Positions 9,973 to 21,291 are shown, counted from the stretch's first letter. The stretch is 64,000 bases of DNA from Maniola hyperantus (GCF_902806685.2 NC_048557.2:744001-808000); one strand, 5' to 3'. The notes: a model not told the origin generated them from the sequence alone. Made by a program: numbers and translations.

Positions 9973-10200
9973 CTAGCTGATGCCCGCGACTTCATCCGCG
10001 TGGAATTAAGTTTTTTAAAAATCCCGTGGGAGCTCTTTGATTTTCCGGGATTAGCCTATGCCACTCTCCAGGTCTTTATCTATACCCATGCAAGAAATCA
10101 CGGTAATTCGTTGCACCGTTGCGACGTGATTGAAGGACAAACCAACAAACCAACAAACAAACACACTTTCGCATTTATAATAAGGGTACTGAAAGAGTAC
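9973..10200 (-). mobile_element. Helitron family B variant (B2)
   Basis: Plus strand reads CTAGCTGATGCCCGCGACTT...CACTCTCCAGGTCTTTATC...GCACCGTTGCGACGTGATTG...ACACTTTCGCATTTATAATA. The (GACA)n of family B is replaced by (AACC/AACA) repeats. Confidence 0.75.
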
Positions 10201-10214
10201 CTACTGATTTTTGT

Positions 10215-10578
10215 ATAATTTTTTTTCGCGTTTCTTCTTATGCTATCCATATCAGTAATCATCAGTACTATCAAATGTCTTCATTTTTGCTAGCGTTCTG
10301 GTTACACCCTGTATTTTGCTAGCGTTCTGGTTACACCCTGTATTTTGCTAGCGTTCTGGTTACACCCTGTATTTTGCTAGCGTTCTGGTTACACCCTGTA
10401 TTTTGCTAGCGTTCTGGTTACACCCTGTATTTTGCTAGCGTTCTGGTTACACCCTGTATTTTGCTAGCGTTCTGGTTACACCCTGTATTTTGCTAGCGTT
10501 CTGGTTACACCCTGTATTTTGCTAGCGTTCTGGTTACACCCTGTATTTTGCTAGCGTTCTGGTTACACCCTGTATTTT
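10215..10578 (+). mobile_element. MITE family D 3' part whose terminus is amplified
   Basis: 10215-10287 matches the 3' subterminal part of family D (TTTTCGCGTTTCTTCTTATG, TCAGTAATCATCAGTACTAT). The element then continues not once but ten times through its terminal repeat. Confidence 0.75.
10288..10578 (+). repeat. Ten-copy, 29-bp tandem array of a MITE terminus
   Basis: The unit is GCTAGCGTTCTGGTTACACC plus CTGTATTTT. Ten near-perfect copies (about 290 bp) run without spacers. The unit equals the inverted terminal repeat of MITE family D seen once at 5860, 6338, 16367 and 36447. Confidence 0.95.
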
Positions 10579-11195
10579 ATAAAAATCCTGAATCTCTCAA
10601 AAACTTTTCATATAGGTAGGTATAGACAATAAGAGATGATATATTTCTCTTTAAACATCTCTCGCTTTATATTGGCAAGAAAACACATGCATCGCCGCGA
10701 GTGAGTGCAAACATTTAACTCAAATACAGGAACCCAATTTCACATCACAAACACGCTGTCTGCAGTGAGCGGTTATTTTAATAACCGAACTTTATTGCTT
10801 AATACTTCATGCATTGAGTTCCCCTTCGCATGAAGATATAAAATTTAATTGAGTTTACCTTGAAAATGCTGTGAAATAACTGGTCAATTGTGTGTCTGAA
10901 CACGCATGGTTCCGCATTGAATTTTGGCAAGAGAAGGTAAAAATCACGCGATGTTTTTCATTTATTTTATTTATTTTTTAGTTCTGCTGTAAACAAAATA
11001 AAATCAAAGGCATATATTTTCTTCTATTAGATTTCATATGACTACGTATTCGATGACATAGGTTGAGTACTTTATTTGGCTGAGTTTGTTGTGGGCTCTT
11101 CTCAGACTTGGGCACGTTTGGACTTTGGAACCCTCGTAATTAATTATCAACACTAGATATCATCTTACAAATTAACAATTTTAACCATCAGTAAG
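10579..11195. other. No recognised feature
   Basis: About 600 bp of unique-looking AT-rich sequence after the tandem array; no gene evidence. Confidence 0.4.
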
Positions 11196-11519
11196 CGTAA
11201 CATGTTACCTATTCTGAATAAATAATTTGATTTCGACTTTATCTGAGGACCTATGGGTGGCATAGCAACAGGGGTATCATTTACGAAGACGTCAGTACGG
11301 GAGGTACGTGACCCTACAGAGGCGGCCATAAAACCTATGTATATTGCCTATAACTGATTTTATTCGCCGTAACAGACGCAAAGGCCTTTATGAGCGCATA
11401 TTGTTTGCGATGTGTGTTTATTTAATGGCTTCTTTATACAACAATACCTATCTGCTACTAACGAAACTGGATTCTAGGATTATTATCCTATACTATAAAA
11501 CCTACTATAAAACCTAACT

Positions 11520-11700
11520 ATAAAAACGTTTTTAGGTTTTCATACCTGATGACTGCCAACCGGACCTTGTTACTAAGCCTCCGCTATCCATCCGTCGTCG
11601 CGTCTATCTGTCAGCGGACTGTATCTCATGAACCATGTAGGTAGAGTGTTGAAATTTTCACCGAGTGTAGGTATGTGGCACAACAACAAAATAGTAAAAT
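11520..11700 (-). mobile_element. Family C variant (C2), fragment
   Basis: TTAGGTTTTCATACCTGATG, AAGCCTCCGCTATCCATCCG, TATCTGTCAGCGG and GTTGAAATTTTCAC match the better preserved C2 copy at 27729-28014. Confidence 0.55.
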
Positions 11701-11710
11701 ACAAAAACGG

Positions 11711-11815
11711 TTTGAAAAATACTAAATCACTAAAACTACAAAATGAGGCAAATGGTTATTGGTATTGGATTGTGTTTAGGTACTATAACAAAAACGCTAA
11801 GTTTTTGCTAGCGTT
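11711..11815 (-). mobile_element. MITE family D, terminal fragment
   Basis: TACTAAATCACTAAAACTAC...GCTAAGTTTTTGCTAGCGTT; it is interrupted by MITE family E before the final GGTTACACCCTGTA. Confidence 0.7.
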
Positions 11816-11996
11816 CTGTAGGGCGATTGTCTAAAACCTGCATCAATCATTATTACAATCTCAATTGTTCTGATTGGCTGAATTTGTGCGATTCTTGTTG
11901 CAACAATGCATTGTGGCCAATAGTGAGCGAGCATTAACCAATCAGAGATGATTGCGATCGTGACATTGTAGCTGTCAAACAACCGCGGTAGGGCCA
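11816..11996 (+). mobile_element. MITE family E, half copy
   Basis: CTGTAGGGCGATTGTCTAAA...CTGTCAAACAACCGCGGTAG. It is nearly identical to the left half of 13763-14121, and both share the same 60-odd-residue open frame by identity rather than by coding constraint. Confidence 0.75.
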
Positions 11997-12462
11997 CTGA
12001 TGAATAAATGATTTGATTAATTCACGCTGTCACCCGTAATCGTGGTCTCGTCCATTGATGTAGGAACCACCCCTTAATTATTTCCGTGGTCTCACCACAT
12101 TCTTTAGAATTATATTATAGGTACACTAGGTATTCAGAATTTTGTGTAGGTCTTGTGTTGTTAATTAATGTATATTGTACGTGTTTTCTTTCTTTGACAG
12201 TGCCAACAATGTTTTAATTGGGTGCTGAATTCATAATTGTGTTTCTTTTTCAAAATGTTCTACGAAATAAACCTAATTAATTATCGTGCCTCGTGTAAGA
12301 TAATAATAAGACAATATTTCGTTAAATCTCGCCAGCGGGATGCCAACCGCAAAAATTAACTTCCCCAAAAAGTCCTTTGACGGAAATTGTTTGGGAGGTC
12401 GCAATGACCGCACGTCTTATACAGCACGTGTTTTGCTTAGGCTGTTTACATACTGGTCGCTT
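11997..12462. other. No recognised feature
   Basis: About 465 bp without a recognised repeat or gene. Confidence 0.4.
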
Positions 12463-12890
12463 TTTAAGCTTCCGTACCTCAAAAAGAAAAAAGGAACCCT
12501 TATAGGATCACTTTGTTGTCTGTCTGTCAAGAAACCTATAGGGTACTTCCCGTTGACCTAGAATCATGAAATTTGGCAGGAAGGTAGGTCTTATAGCTGA
12601 AATAAGGGGAAAAATCCGAAAACCATGAATTTGTGGTTAAATCATTAAAAAAAAATTAAAATGTGTTCATGAACAAATATTGCTATTTTCAACTTTCAAA
12701 GTCAGATTACTATACCAAGTGGGGTATATATGTATATGAAAGGGCTTTACTTGAACATTCTAAAACAGATTTTTATTTATTTTTAGGCGTAATAGTTTTT
12801 GACTTATCGTGCAAAATGTCGATAAAATACGATTGTAATACGGAACCCTCACTGCGCGAGTCTAACTCGCACTGGGCCGGTTTTTTTATT
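12463..12890 (-). mobile_element. Family C copy
   Basis: TTCCGTACCTCAAAAAGAAA...CTTTGTTGTCTGTCTGTC...TGAAATTTGGCAGG...GCGAGTCTAACTCGCACTGG. Nearly full length; the microsatellite is reduced to two GTCT units. Confidence 0.75.
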
Positions 12891-12911
12891 TTCGTCGCAT
12901 TATCTTCGTCG

Positions 12912-13099
12912 TCTTGATATTAGATGTGGTCTCTTTTAGGGACTTCGCCACGATCTTGAGCCGCCTGAATCCAGCGGCACCCTGCAACTCGTTTTATGTC
13001 GTCCGTCCACCTAGGGGGGTCTTCCAACACTGCGTCTTCCGGTGCGAGGTCGCCATTCCAGCACCTTGGGACCCCAACGTCTATCGGTACTTGTAAGAT
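12912..13099 (-). mobile_element. RTE-clade LINE C-terminal fragment
   Basis: On the - strand it encodes pieces such as RWTDDIKRVAGCRWIQAAQD and RCWNGDLAPEDAV (one shifted frame), matching the RTE reverse-transcriptase tail seen best at 37917-38396. It carries frame breaks. Confidence 0.7.
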
Positions 13100-13213
13100 T
13101 AAGACAAATCGATTGACTATAAGAATCATTAAAATTAGTCTACGCGTTTAGTCTCGGTCGCAAGGTTATTTTAGCGTTTAAACTATCGTGAGTGCTTTCC
13201 ATTATATAAAATA

Positions 13214-13425
13214 CTAGCTTATGCTCGCTACTTCGTCCGCGTGGTCTACACAAATATCAAACCCCTATTTCACCCCCTTAGGGGTTGAATTTCAAAAATC
13301 CTTAGCGGATGCCTACGTCATAATAGCTATCTGTATGCCAAATTTCAGCCAGATCCAGAAGTTTGAGCTGTGCGTTGATATATCAGTGAGTCAGTCAGTC
13401 AGTCACCTTTTCCTTTTATATATTT
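13214..13425 (-). mobile_element. Helitron family A copy
   Basis: Plus strand CTAGCTTATGCTCGCTACTT...GTGAGTCAGTCAGTCAGTCA...TTTTATATATTTTA. The 5' TC end (plus-strand GA) is altered. Confidence 0.75.
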
Positions 13426-13762
13426 TATAAAATATTTCTAACGTCGACTAAATACGTGAGTATAGCTGTTGAGAGTTATTTTATACTTAGGTTAATTAAA
13501 TTTGTCAAAAAACCTATCAAAAGGCGACACGTGGATTACCCTAACATCTAAAAATCCAGCATATTAAAACAGCAGGACAAAAATGAAATGTAGCTACGCT
13601 ACGTAATCCGAAACACGGTCGGTCGCCGCCTGTGAAATATTACATCTGCTCAATGATTTATTCACTGCGAGATTGGCGGCCATTTTGGGTTTTTATTTTT
13701 TTTACAGTGCACGTCCGATGCGTATTGAACATGTATTGAGCTTGGCAAACTTTGATCAGCAG

Positions 13763-14121
13763 CAGGGCGATTGTCTAAAACCTGCATCAATCATTATTAC
13801 AATCTCAATTGTTCTGATTGGCTGAATTTGTGCGATTCTTGTTGCAACAATGCATTGTGGCCAATAGTGAGCGAGCATTAACCAATCAGAGATGATTGCG
13901 ATCGTGACATTGTAGCTGTCAAACAACCGTGGTAGGGCCAATGCTCGATTGCGGTAGAATGACAGCTACAATGTCACGATCGCAATCACCTCTGATTGGT
14001 TGACGCTCGCTCACTATTGGCTATAAGGCATTGTTACAACAAGAATTGCACAAATTCAGCCAATCACAACCATTAAGAAAGTCATAATGATTGATGCAGG
14101 TTTTACAAAATCGACCTACAG
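13763..14121. mobile_element. MITE family E, full foldback copy
   Basis: Left arm CAGGGCGATTGTCTAAAACC...CTGATTGGCTGAATTTGTG and right arm CACAAATTCAGCCAATCAC...GGTTTTACAAAATCGACCTACAG are diverged inverted repeats covering almost the whole element (about 360 bp). Confidence 0.75.
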
Positions 14122-14191
14122 TAATGTACTAGATACGCTGTCGATTTTGAAAAGCTGTCGGTAGAAATTAATTCTCACCGACATATTTTGA

Positions 14192-14436
14192 GCGGTGATA
14201 GCCTAGTGGTTAAGACGTCCGCCTTCCCTTCGAGAGGTTGAGGGTTCGATCCCGGGCACGCACCTCTAAGCAATTAAATATCACTTACTTTTGCGGTAAA
14301 AGGAAACCTTCATGCCTTAGAGTTGTCCATGTTCTCAAAGGTGTGTGAAGTCTGCCAATAGGCATTGGGCCAGCGTGGCAGACTATGGCCTGAGCCCTTC
14401 TTATTCTGAGAGAAGACCCGTTCTCAGTAGTTCTAT
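14192..14436 (+). mobile_element. SINE3 (tRNA-headed), copy 1
   Basis: The head GTGATAGCCTAGTGGTTAAG gives an A-box-like motif and GGTTCGATCCC gives the B box. The body is ATGTTCTCAAAGGTGTGTGA and GCCAGCGTGGCAGACTATGG. In the copy at 31076-31391 the anticodon loop reads CTTCTAA, suggesting a tRNA-Arg(UCU) ancestor. Confidence 0.8.
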
Positions 14437-14737
14437 ATTTTTTATATTTCGATGATCCTTGAATATTACAAAGCATCCGATCTAAAAATACATGCACGTC
14501 CCCAAAAATTCCCTTAAAAGTTCAACATAAGGGCATTTTCCCGATATTGCCCTGTATTATAAGGGCCCCTTGTCTTACAGGGGCACTTGAGGCTCGTTAA
14601 GGGCCTCCGTAAGTGCCGGGGGCCTCTAACGACCTCAACACTCGGATGTCGCTCCCTTTTTAGGGTTCCCTATACCTGATATATAGATATACCTGAAAAT
14701 AGAATTTCATATTTCCATGTCAGATTTTGTTTCAAAA

Positions 14738-15030
14738 GTGGTGATGATAGGCTAGTGGTTAAGACGTCGGCTTGCTAGTTGGGAGGTCTGGGGTTCGATC
14801 CCGGGCACGCGCCTCTAACTTTTCAGAGCTATGTGCGTTTTGAGTAAATGAATATCACTTGCTTTAACGTGAATAAAACATTGTGAAGAAACCTTAAGAA
14901 TTCTCCAAAAATGTTCTCATAGGCGTGTGAAGTCTGCCAATCCGTACTTACTTGGTCAGCGTGGTGGTCTATGGCCAAACCCTTCTTATTCTGAGGGGAG
15001 ACCCGTGCTCAGTAGTGAGAAAAAAAGGGG
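14738..15030 (+). mobile_element. SINE3, copy 2
   Basis: GTGATGATAGGCTAGTGGTT...GGGGTTCGATCCCGGGCACG...GGTCAGCGTGGTGGTCTATG...GAGACCCGTGCTCAGTAGTG. Same order as copy 1, about 300 bp downstream and in the same orientation. Confidence 0.8.
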
Positions 15031-15469
15031 AAAAAATTAAGTGTAGGGAAACATAAATATAGGAGCTAATCTCCCATTTGGGAGTCAAGTAATTTGTCAA
15101 TTTTATTTGACCTGATGAAAAGTATTTTATTCCGGAAAATCAAAGAGTTCAAGAATCAAAATCAAAAGAACCACGCGGATGAAATCATGGTTATCAGCTA
15201 GCATTTTCATACGTATATTTTTTCTTTCTCACAATCATGTACGGAACCCCCCAAAAAAGTGTGAGTACGTATAAAAAGCACTCGACCCATTTCCCAGAGC
15301 TGGAAATGTTCGTCGCTCGGCGCTCGGCGCTCGGCGTTTGAATTACTTTCACGTCACTCTGAACGGCAACAAGATGGCTACAAGTTTACATTTCACTTTT
15401 TTTTCTTGTTTATTCTGCTGTCACAAGTTCTTATTTGATATTTCTTTTTTTACCTATTGGTCTCAGAGC

Positions 15470-15560
15470 CAACGTGCGGCCGAGCTACGTTATTTTATAA
15501 AATCTGAAAGCTTCTCTGCGTATTCTCCCCAACACTGGGAGGAAAGTTTGTTTGAATCAA
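15470..15560. repeat. Dispersed repeat F
   Basis: TTATTTTATAAAATCTGAAA and CTCTGCGTATTCTCCCCAAC are shared with 49040-49100. Function unknown. Confidence 0.5.
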
Positions 15561-15595
15561 AAAATCTTACAGAGTTTTTATGTTAGGTACCTGTA

Positions 15596-15699
15596 TACTA
15601 AATTTCAGGCCAATCCGTCCAGTAGTTTGAGCTGTGCGTTGATCAGTCAGTCAGACAGTCAATCAGTCAGTTACCTTTTCCTTCTATTTAATATTTAGA
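15596..15699 (-). mobile_element. Helitron family A fragment, abutting B
   Basis: TTTCAGGCCAATCCGTCCAG...CAGTTACCTTTTCC...TATTTAGA; the next base begins the family B copy. Confidence 0.7.
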
Positions 15700-15842
15700 C
15701 TAGATGATGCCCGCAACTTACTACCCGCGACGGGATGTAAGTTAACTCTGTACCAAATTACATCAAAATCAGTTAAACTGTTGGGCCGTGGAAAGTTAGC
15801 AGACAGACAGAGACACGTTCGCATTTATAATATTAGTATGGA
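15700..15842 (-). mobile_element. Helitron family B, internally deleted
   Basis: Plus strand CTAGATGATGCCCGCAACTT...CATCAAAATCAGTTAAACTG...CATTTATAATATTAGTATGG A. Host T follows. The middle segment (CCCGTGGGAACTC region) is missing. Confidence 0.75.
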
Positions 15843-15984
15843 TGTTTTTGCAAAGTGAGTCTTCTATACGTGAAAGGTAGATACTATTAGGTATTCCATG
15901 ATAGAATTTCTATTAACATGTACAATTCTGTGACATAAATACATCACATTACACAGGCAGATACAAACGTTAGTTAGGCTGGTA

Positions 15985-16367
15985 TACAGGGTGTAACTAG
16001 AACAATAGCAAAAACGTAGCGTTATTGTTATACTACCTAAACACAATCCAATGCCAATAACCACTTGCCTCATTTTATAGTTTGAGTGATTTAGTATTTT
16101 TCAAACCCGCAATGTATAGCGTGCAAAATTCGGGTCAATAATTCGGGACTCCGAGTGGCCTACTTATGCAACGTTCGTTGGCGTCTAATTATCATTCAGA
16201 TGTTTTATTTGTGATATATATGTTAACCTTTTACAAAATGAAACGATTTTGTTATATATTTTTTCGCGTTTTTTTGTGGTAAGTATCATCAGTAATCATC
16301 AGTAGTAATCATCAGTAGGTACTATCACCAGTGTTCGTTTTTGCCAGTGTTCTGGTTACAGCCTGTA
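15985..16367 (+). mobile_element. MITE family D, full-length copy
   Basis: TACAGGGTGTAACTAGAACA at the left and TCTGGTTACAGCCTGTA at the right are the inverted ends. The element is flanked by a longer imperfect direct repeat (CAGATACAAACGTTAGTTAG and CAGGTACACACGTTAGCTAG), 16-20 nt outside each end. Confidence 0.8.
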
Positions 16368-16589
16368 TAGATGTAAGGCAGGTACACACGTTAGCTAGGC
16401 TGGTATATAGGCATAAGGCGGAGTACACTCGCGACGACAATTTGCAACGTACGGTGGAGTTATTTGCATCTCCCCTATGTTGTAAACATCGCCTTACACG
16501 CTCTACGGATGGAAAGCTGCTAGATGGGACTGTTTATTACTACGCTAACCTGACTAAAAAGGTCATAATCATCATCATCATCAACCTAG

Positions 16590-16660
16590 GTACATATTAT
16601 ATGGGTACCTACAAGTCAAGAGTGAATAGAGATCTTCTAGGCAAGCGCGCTCCATCTTAG
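16590..16660 (+). pseudogene. LINE polyprotein C-terminal remnant
   Basis: The end of the frame reads YKSRVNRDLLGKRAPS followed by a stop. The same ending (FKTRVNRHLLGKRVPS) is encoded at 36840-36905 and a decayed one at 46410-46470, so it is the C-terminus of one LINE family. Upstream coding is unrecognisable here. Confidence 0.55.
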
Positions 16661-16665
16661 GCTGC

Positions 16666-16850
16666 ACTCAGTGTCTAACACTGAATGATAGCCAGCAAGC
16701 TCGTTTGACATTTATTTATAATCCATTGAAGATTTTCTACTAAAAATATTTTAATATCGCTCAATGAAACAGCAATGTAGAATCAACCACTGATTTAGTG
16801 ACACTGATTTAGCGAATCACCCCACAGGTCTGATTGCAGCCAAGCTCTAG
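16666..16850. mobile_element. Repeat family H
   Basis: CAGTGTCTAACACTGAATGATAGCC...TTTAGCGAATCACCCC...TGATTGCAGCCAAGC recurs at 56390-57032, where it is split by family C. Complementary ends suggest a MITE or a LINE 3' region. Confidence 0.5.
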
Positions 16851-16879
16851 TCTATAAATTTAAAAAACCGATAGACTTC

Positions 16880-17005
16880 GACTGCTGGACATAAGTCTCT
16901 TGTAGGGACTTCCACACGCCACGGTCTTGCGCCGCCTGAATCCAGCGTCTCTATTGATGTCATCCGTCCTCCTAGTGGTGGGTCTTCCAAAGGCTGAGTT
17001 TTCCG
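16880..17005 (-). mobile_element. RTE LINE C-terminal fragment
   Basis: On the - strand it includes the coding block for CCACTAGGAGGACGGATGAC and the 3' segment GTGTGGAAGTCCCTACAAGA. It is part of the same family as 37917-38396, with deletions. Confidence 0.6.
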
Positions 17006-17072
17006 GTAGAATAGAATACTTAGATTTTTTTTAAATAGAGATAGCGAGCAAACGTGCAGGCGTGTCACCAGC

Positions 17073-17360
17073 ACCCGTAGTACAAGATTTTACGTCTCAC
17101 CAGACCAAACCAAATTCGAGAGTCGAAATACTTCCGCGTTACAGTAAACTGGATCTTAATTGCCTTGTTTTAAAGCTCAAGTTTGTCTACACTTCTACAG
17201 CCAGCGCTCCAAGCGGAAACATTGCGAAATTAAAATCAGTGGCATTGAATATTTGACTTCAATTCAAGGCTGCTTAGGTCCATTTTACTGTAACGCAAAA
17301 GTATTTCGACTCTCGAATTTGGTTTCGTTTGGTGAGACGTAAAATCTTGTACTACGGGTA
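17073..17360. mobile_element. TIR MITE family J, copy 2
   Basis: ACCCGTAGTACAAGATTTTACG...CGTAAAATCTTGTACTACGG GT: near-perfect inverted termini. The interior is in the opposite orientation to copies 1 and 3. Confidence 0.8.
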
Positions 17361-17539
17361 CTGATGTTAGCTGATTACAGCCGCCCATGAACATTTGCAG
17401 CACCAGAGGAACCGCCTATGGAATGCCTTTTAGGAATTTGTTGGTCTGCCCCTTGAATAAGCCCATGTTGTAATCTATTGGGAACACCACCGATAGGGGT
17501 TGGTATATATTTTTATTCAAGTAAACTTTTATAAATCAA

Positions 17540-17807
17540 CTAGCTTATGCTCGCGACTTCGTCCGCGTGGACTACACAAATTTCAAAACCCTATTTTACC
17601 CCCTTAGGGGTTGAATTTTCAAAAATCCTTTCTTAGTGGATGCCTACGTCATAATAGCTATCTGCATGCCAAATTTCAACCCGATCCGTCCAGTAGTTTG
17701 AGCTGTGCGTTGATAGATCAGTCAGTCAGTCAGTCAGTCAGTCAGTCAGTCAGTCAGTCAGTCAGTCAGTCAGTCAGTCAGTCACCTTTTCATTTTATAT
17801 ATTTAGA
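17540..17807 (-). mobile_element. Helitron family A with an expanded microsatellite
   Basis: CTAGCTTATGCTCGCGACTT...TATATTTAGA, with host A before and T after. The (GTCA)n tract at about 17716-17783 has roughly 17 units, the longest of any copy here. Confidence 0.9.
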
Positions 17808-17821
17808 TAAGACAATCAATA

Positions 17822-17877
17822 AGAGTAATTTATTACCTATTTTGAATAAATCATTTGACTTTGACTTTGACTTTGAA
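17822..17877 (+). mobile_element. LINE 3' tail with (TTTGAC)n
   Basis: AGAGTAATTTATTACC, TTTTGAATAAATCATTTGAC then TTTGACTTTGACTTTG. The same tail occurs at 11205-11240 and 37307-37348. Only the end of the element is left. Confidence 0.55.
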
Positions 17878-17917
17878 ATGCTTTCAAATGCCATTTCCAT
17901 CGCCTCTATGTCGGTAC

Positions 17918-19403
17918 TGTAAGGGTGGTAAATTGGGCGGAATAGAAATATACCCGGATACGGAATAATCTACCACCTTACAAAGATTAGAGGAAAAAAA
18001 AATAATTTTACTTACTTGATCTATCTACCTAGTAAAGAATAGAAGCTAGCCGTCGACTCCCTTGTAATGTATATGAGGTGTTATAAATGAAATTTGCTAG
18101 ATGTTAGGCAAAATTGTTTTTAATGTAACTTTTACCGGGGTCGCTTAATACATAATGATGGCTAATAATGCTTAGTTATTCTAGCTTAATGCCAAGACTT
18201 AATTTAGATACATTAGAATGCCTTAGGTAGATAGTACATAAAATCTATGTTTTAAATTTAAGATGCCATTGGCATGGAATAGACAATGACACAGTAAAAT
18301 TCATAAAATTGTTTCAAAATAAAAGCTCAGTAGTAAAGACAGGGTTCTTACTGTACACATACACTAAGAAGGTTCACTAAACTGTTCCAGGATACAAACA
18401 TTTGCTTACTTGTAGGTGCGAAGACTGCAAGGTAGCTGGACGGCATCGGCCAAGCTCCCAAAACTCGATTTAACTTGATTCTTCACAACCGAAATGTTTC
18501 ATTACAAAGATTTTCACCAAGTCTTATCCATAGAATTAAGTTGCCAACGTGAATGTGCAAAAGAAATAAATACGGAAAACGAAAGCGAAAAACGGAAAAC
18601 CGAAAACTAAAAACGGAAACGCAAACGGAAACGCAAACGGAAACCCTGCAACAAAGAAAAACAAGATTATAATTTGTGCTGTGTGAAAATTTCGACACGT
18701 GGAATTTTCCCGATCAAACACAACTCACCTATTGAACTCCTGGCCACCAATGGTTTTCAGGAGTCCACCCACAACCCATTATCCTCATTTATTTGGGAAG
18801 GTAAAAATAACTGGAACTGAAAGGGAAATCATGAAATTAGGATTTTCTCTAACCAAACCGCCATTTTGTCGAATCCACATTACTTGATTTTTCACTCACC
18901 ATAATTGATGAAACATTGAAATACGTTAGGATGACTAAATTTATAACTATTGTATTTTCCCAGGCGAAGCCATGGGCGAAAAGGAGTGAGATTTTCCTGG
19001 AACGAAAAAATTCGTCTTCACATGTTGACTCCAGAAAAATTCTAAATCTCACCAATCGGTGTTGCCAGACGCAACCCGAGTGTGGCCGCTCTCATTTAGT
19101 TTGATCATGAAGCCAATTCATTTTTGAATATTTGCGGAACCTAAGGATATATTATAAGAACCGTTTTGTTAATGACTTAACAATAAACAAATGATATTAT
19201 GGTTTTATTTAATTATTTTGTTTTATTTTTACGACAATTGACAACGAAGCAAACGCCATCTATTGTGGCTCGAATGAACTCTGAACATCGACCCACGCGT
19301 AGTTCTGCACCTTGATGCTAGGTGGCACCAACATACTTTGAACAAAATAGATTTTAATTAAAAGCGAAACGCTAATTAGTAGTTCAAAATTTACAACGTC
19401 ACA
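17918..19403 (+). repeat. LTR 1 (5' LTR)
   Basis: Begins TGTAAGGGTGGTAAATTGGG and ends TTACAACGTCACA. It contains a purine-rich CGGAAACGCAAA repeat block (about 18575-18640) and AATAAA at about 19189. Confidence 0.85.
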
Positions 19404-20137
19404 ATACTTCCCCTCCTACGAAAAGGTTCAACAGGTTGAACCACGCTGCCCTCAGCGTCATCCAACAACTACTAACAATTTGCCTGAAACAAACAAACAA
19501 AAAAACACAGAAGTTACGCGTGAACGCACATCTACTACTAACAAGGAAAATTGTCTAACAAAATAAATATACTGAAAACAGTGTAAGGTTTTATACATTA
19601 TACTTAACTACACAACCCTAACTTCTAAAAAGAATATATACAAAAAAACTTCATGGTGTCTAAGACACTTGAGTGGAAACATCTTGGCATCATTCTTCAG
19701 CTGACTGATAGAATGCGTCTAGGCCTACGGTGGTTCACTCTTTTAAACTACCATCGTAATATTTGTTACTCAACAAATACGGAAAATCTGGTTGTGAACG
19801 GGTCCATCTGATATGGCAACCGTTCAATTGGCGTATGACTGATATGAACAGGGATATAGTGTGGAAAAAGACCTATCCACAAAGCGACGCTACAAATTTT
19901 TTCACAGCTAAGCTGGCACCTAAGTATGAAAAGTGCAGGGTTGTCAAGGTTTTGTCACCTTTGGTTTACGAACTAGTTAGAGTAGCTGACAACCACCCAA
20001 TAGGCACTTGGCATATTAAGGATATTAAGAAGTAGATATTTGCCATTACTTAGTTTGGTCTAAACTGTTTGAATATTTAAGTTATCAATATTCAATTAGG
20101 AATTTGTATGAGTGTAGTGATGTTCTGAGTTAACATT
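19404..20137 (+). pseudogene. Remnant internal region with integrase C-terminus
   Basis: 19840-20035 encodes VWKKTYPQSDATNFFTAKLA, PKYEKCRVVKVLSPLVYELV and a final GTWHIKDIKK before a stop. This matches the C-terminal, GPY/F-like part of gypsy-type integrases. The 19404-19830 leader has no recognisable coding. Gag, protease, RT, RNase H and the integrase core are missing. Confidence 0.7.
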
Positions 20138-21280
20138 TGTAAGGGTGATAAATTGGGCGGAATAGAAATATACCCGGATACGGAATAATCTACCACCTTA
20201 CAAAGATTAGAGGAAAACAATAATTTACTTTACTTGATCTATCTACCTAGTAAAGAATAGAAGCTAGCCGTCGACTCCCTTGTAATGCATATGATTTGTT
20301 ATAAATGAAATTTGCTAGATGTTAGGCAAAATTGTTTTTAATGTAACTTTTACCGGGGTCGCTTAATACATAGTGATGGCTAATAATGCTTAGTTATTCT
20401 AGCTTAATGCCAAGACTTAATTTAGATACATTAGAATGCCTTAGGTAGATAGTACATAAAATCTATGTTTTAAATTTAAGATGCCATTGGCATGGAATAG
20501 ACAATGACACAGTAAAATTCATAAAATTGTTTCAAAATAAAAGCTCAGTAGTAAAGACAGGGTTCTTACTGTACACATACTCTAAGAAGGTTCACTAAAC
20601 TGTTCCAGGATACAAACATTTGCTTACTTGTAGGTGCGAAGACTGCAATGTAGCTGGACGGCATCGGCCAAGATCCAAAACTCAATTTAACTTGATTCTT
20701 CACAACCGAAATGTTTCCTTACAAAGATTTTCACCAAGTCTTATCCATAGAAATTAAGTTGCCAACGTGAATGTGCAAAAGAAATAAATACGAAAACCGA
20801 AAACTAAAAACGGAAACGCAAACGGAAACGCAAACGGAAACCCTGTAACAAAGAAAAACAAGATTATAATTTGTGCTGTGTGAAAATTTCGACACGTGGA
20901 ATTTTCCCGATCAAACACAACTCACCTATTGAACTCCTGGCCACCAATGGTTTTCAGGAGTCCACCCACAACCCATTATCCTCATTTATTTGGGAAGGTA
21001 AAATAACTGGAACTGAAAGGGAAAATCATGAAATTAGGATTTCTCTAACCAAACCGCCATTTTGTCGAATCCACATTACTTGATTTTTCACTCACCATAA
21101 TTGATGAAACATTGAAATACGTTAGGATGACTAAATTTATAACAATTGTATTTTCCCAGGCGAAGCCATGGGCGAAAAAGAGTGAGATTTTCCTGGAACG
21201 AAAAAATTCGTCTTCACATGTTGACTCCAGAAAAATTCTAAATCTCACCAATCGGTGTTGCCAGACGCAACCCGAGTGTG
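20138..21280 (+). repeat. LTR 2, internal, diverged and truncated
   Basis: Same start (TGTAAGGGTGATAAATTGGG) but with scattered differences from the outer LTRs (for example GCATATGATTTG for GTATATGAGGTG) and about 20 nt missing in the purine-rich block. It stops after CAACCCGAGTGTG; the last 340 or so bases of the LTR are absent. Eleven unrelated bases separate it from LTR 3. Confidence 0.8.
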
Positions 21281-21291
21281 TTAGCGCCATT

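Noticed and set aside
10288..10578. Ten regular 29-bp repeats resembling a CRISPR array
   Set aside because: The units are head-to-tail with no spacers, the sequence equals a MITE terminus, and the genome is eukaryotic.
18483..18721. Valine/phenylalanine-rich frames in the LTRs (and their copies at 21857)
   Set aside because: They arise from the purine-rich CGGAAACGCAAA repeat. The exact duplication reflects LTR identity, not coding constraint.
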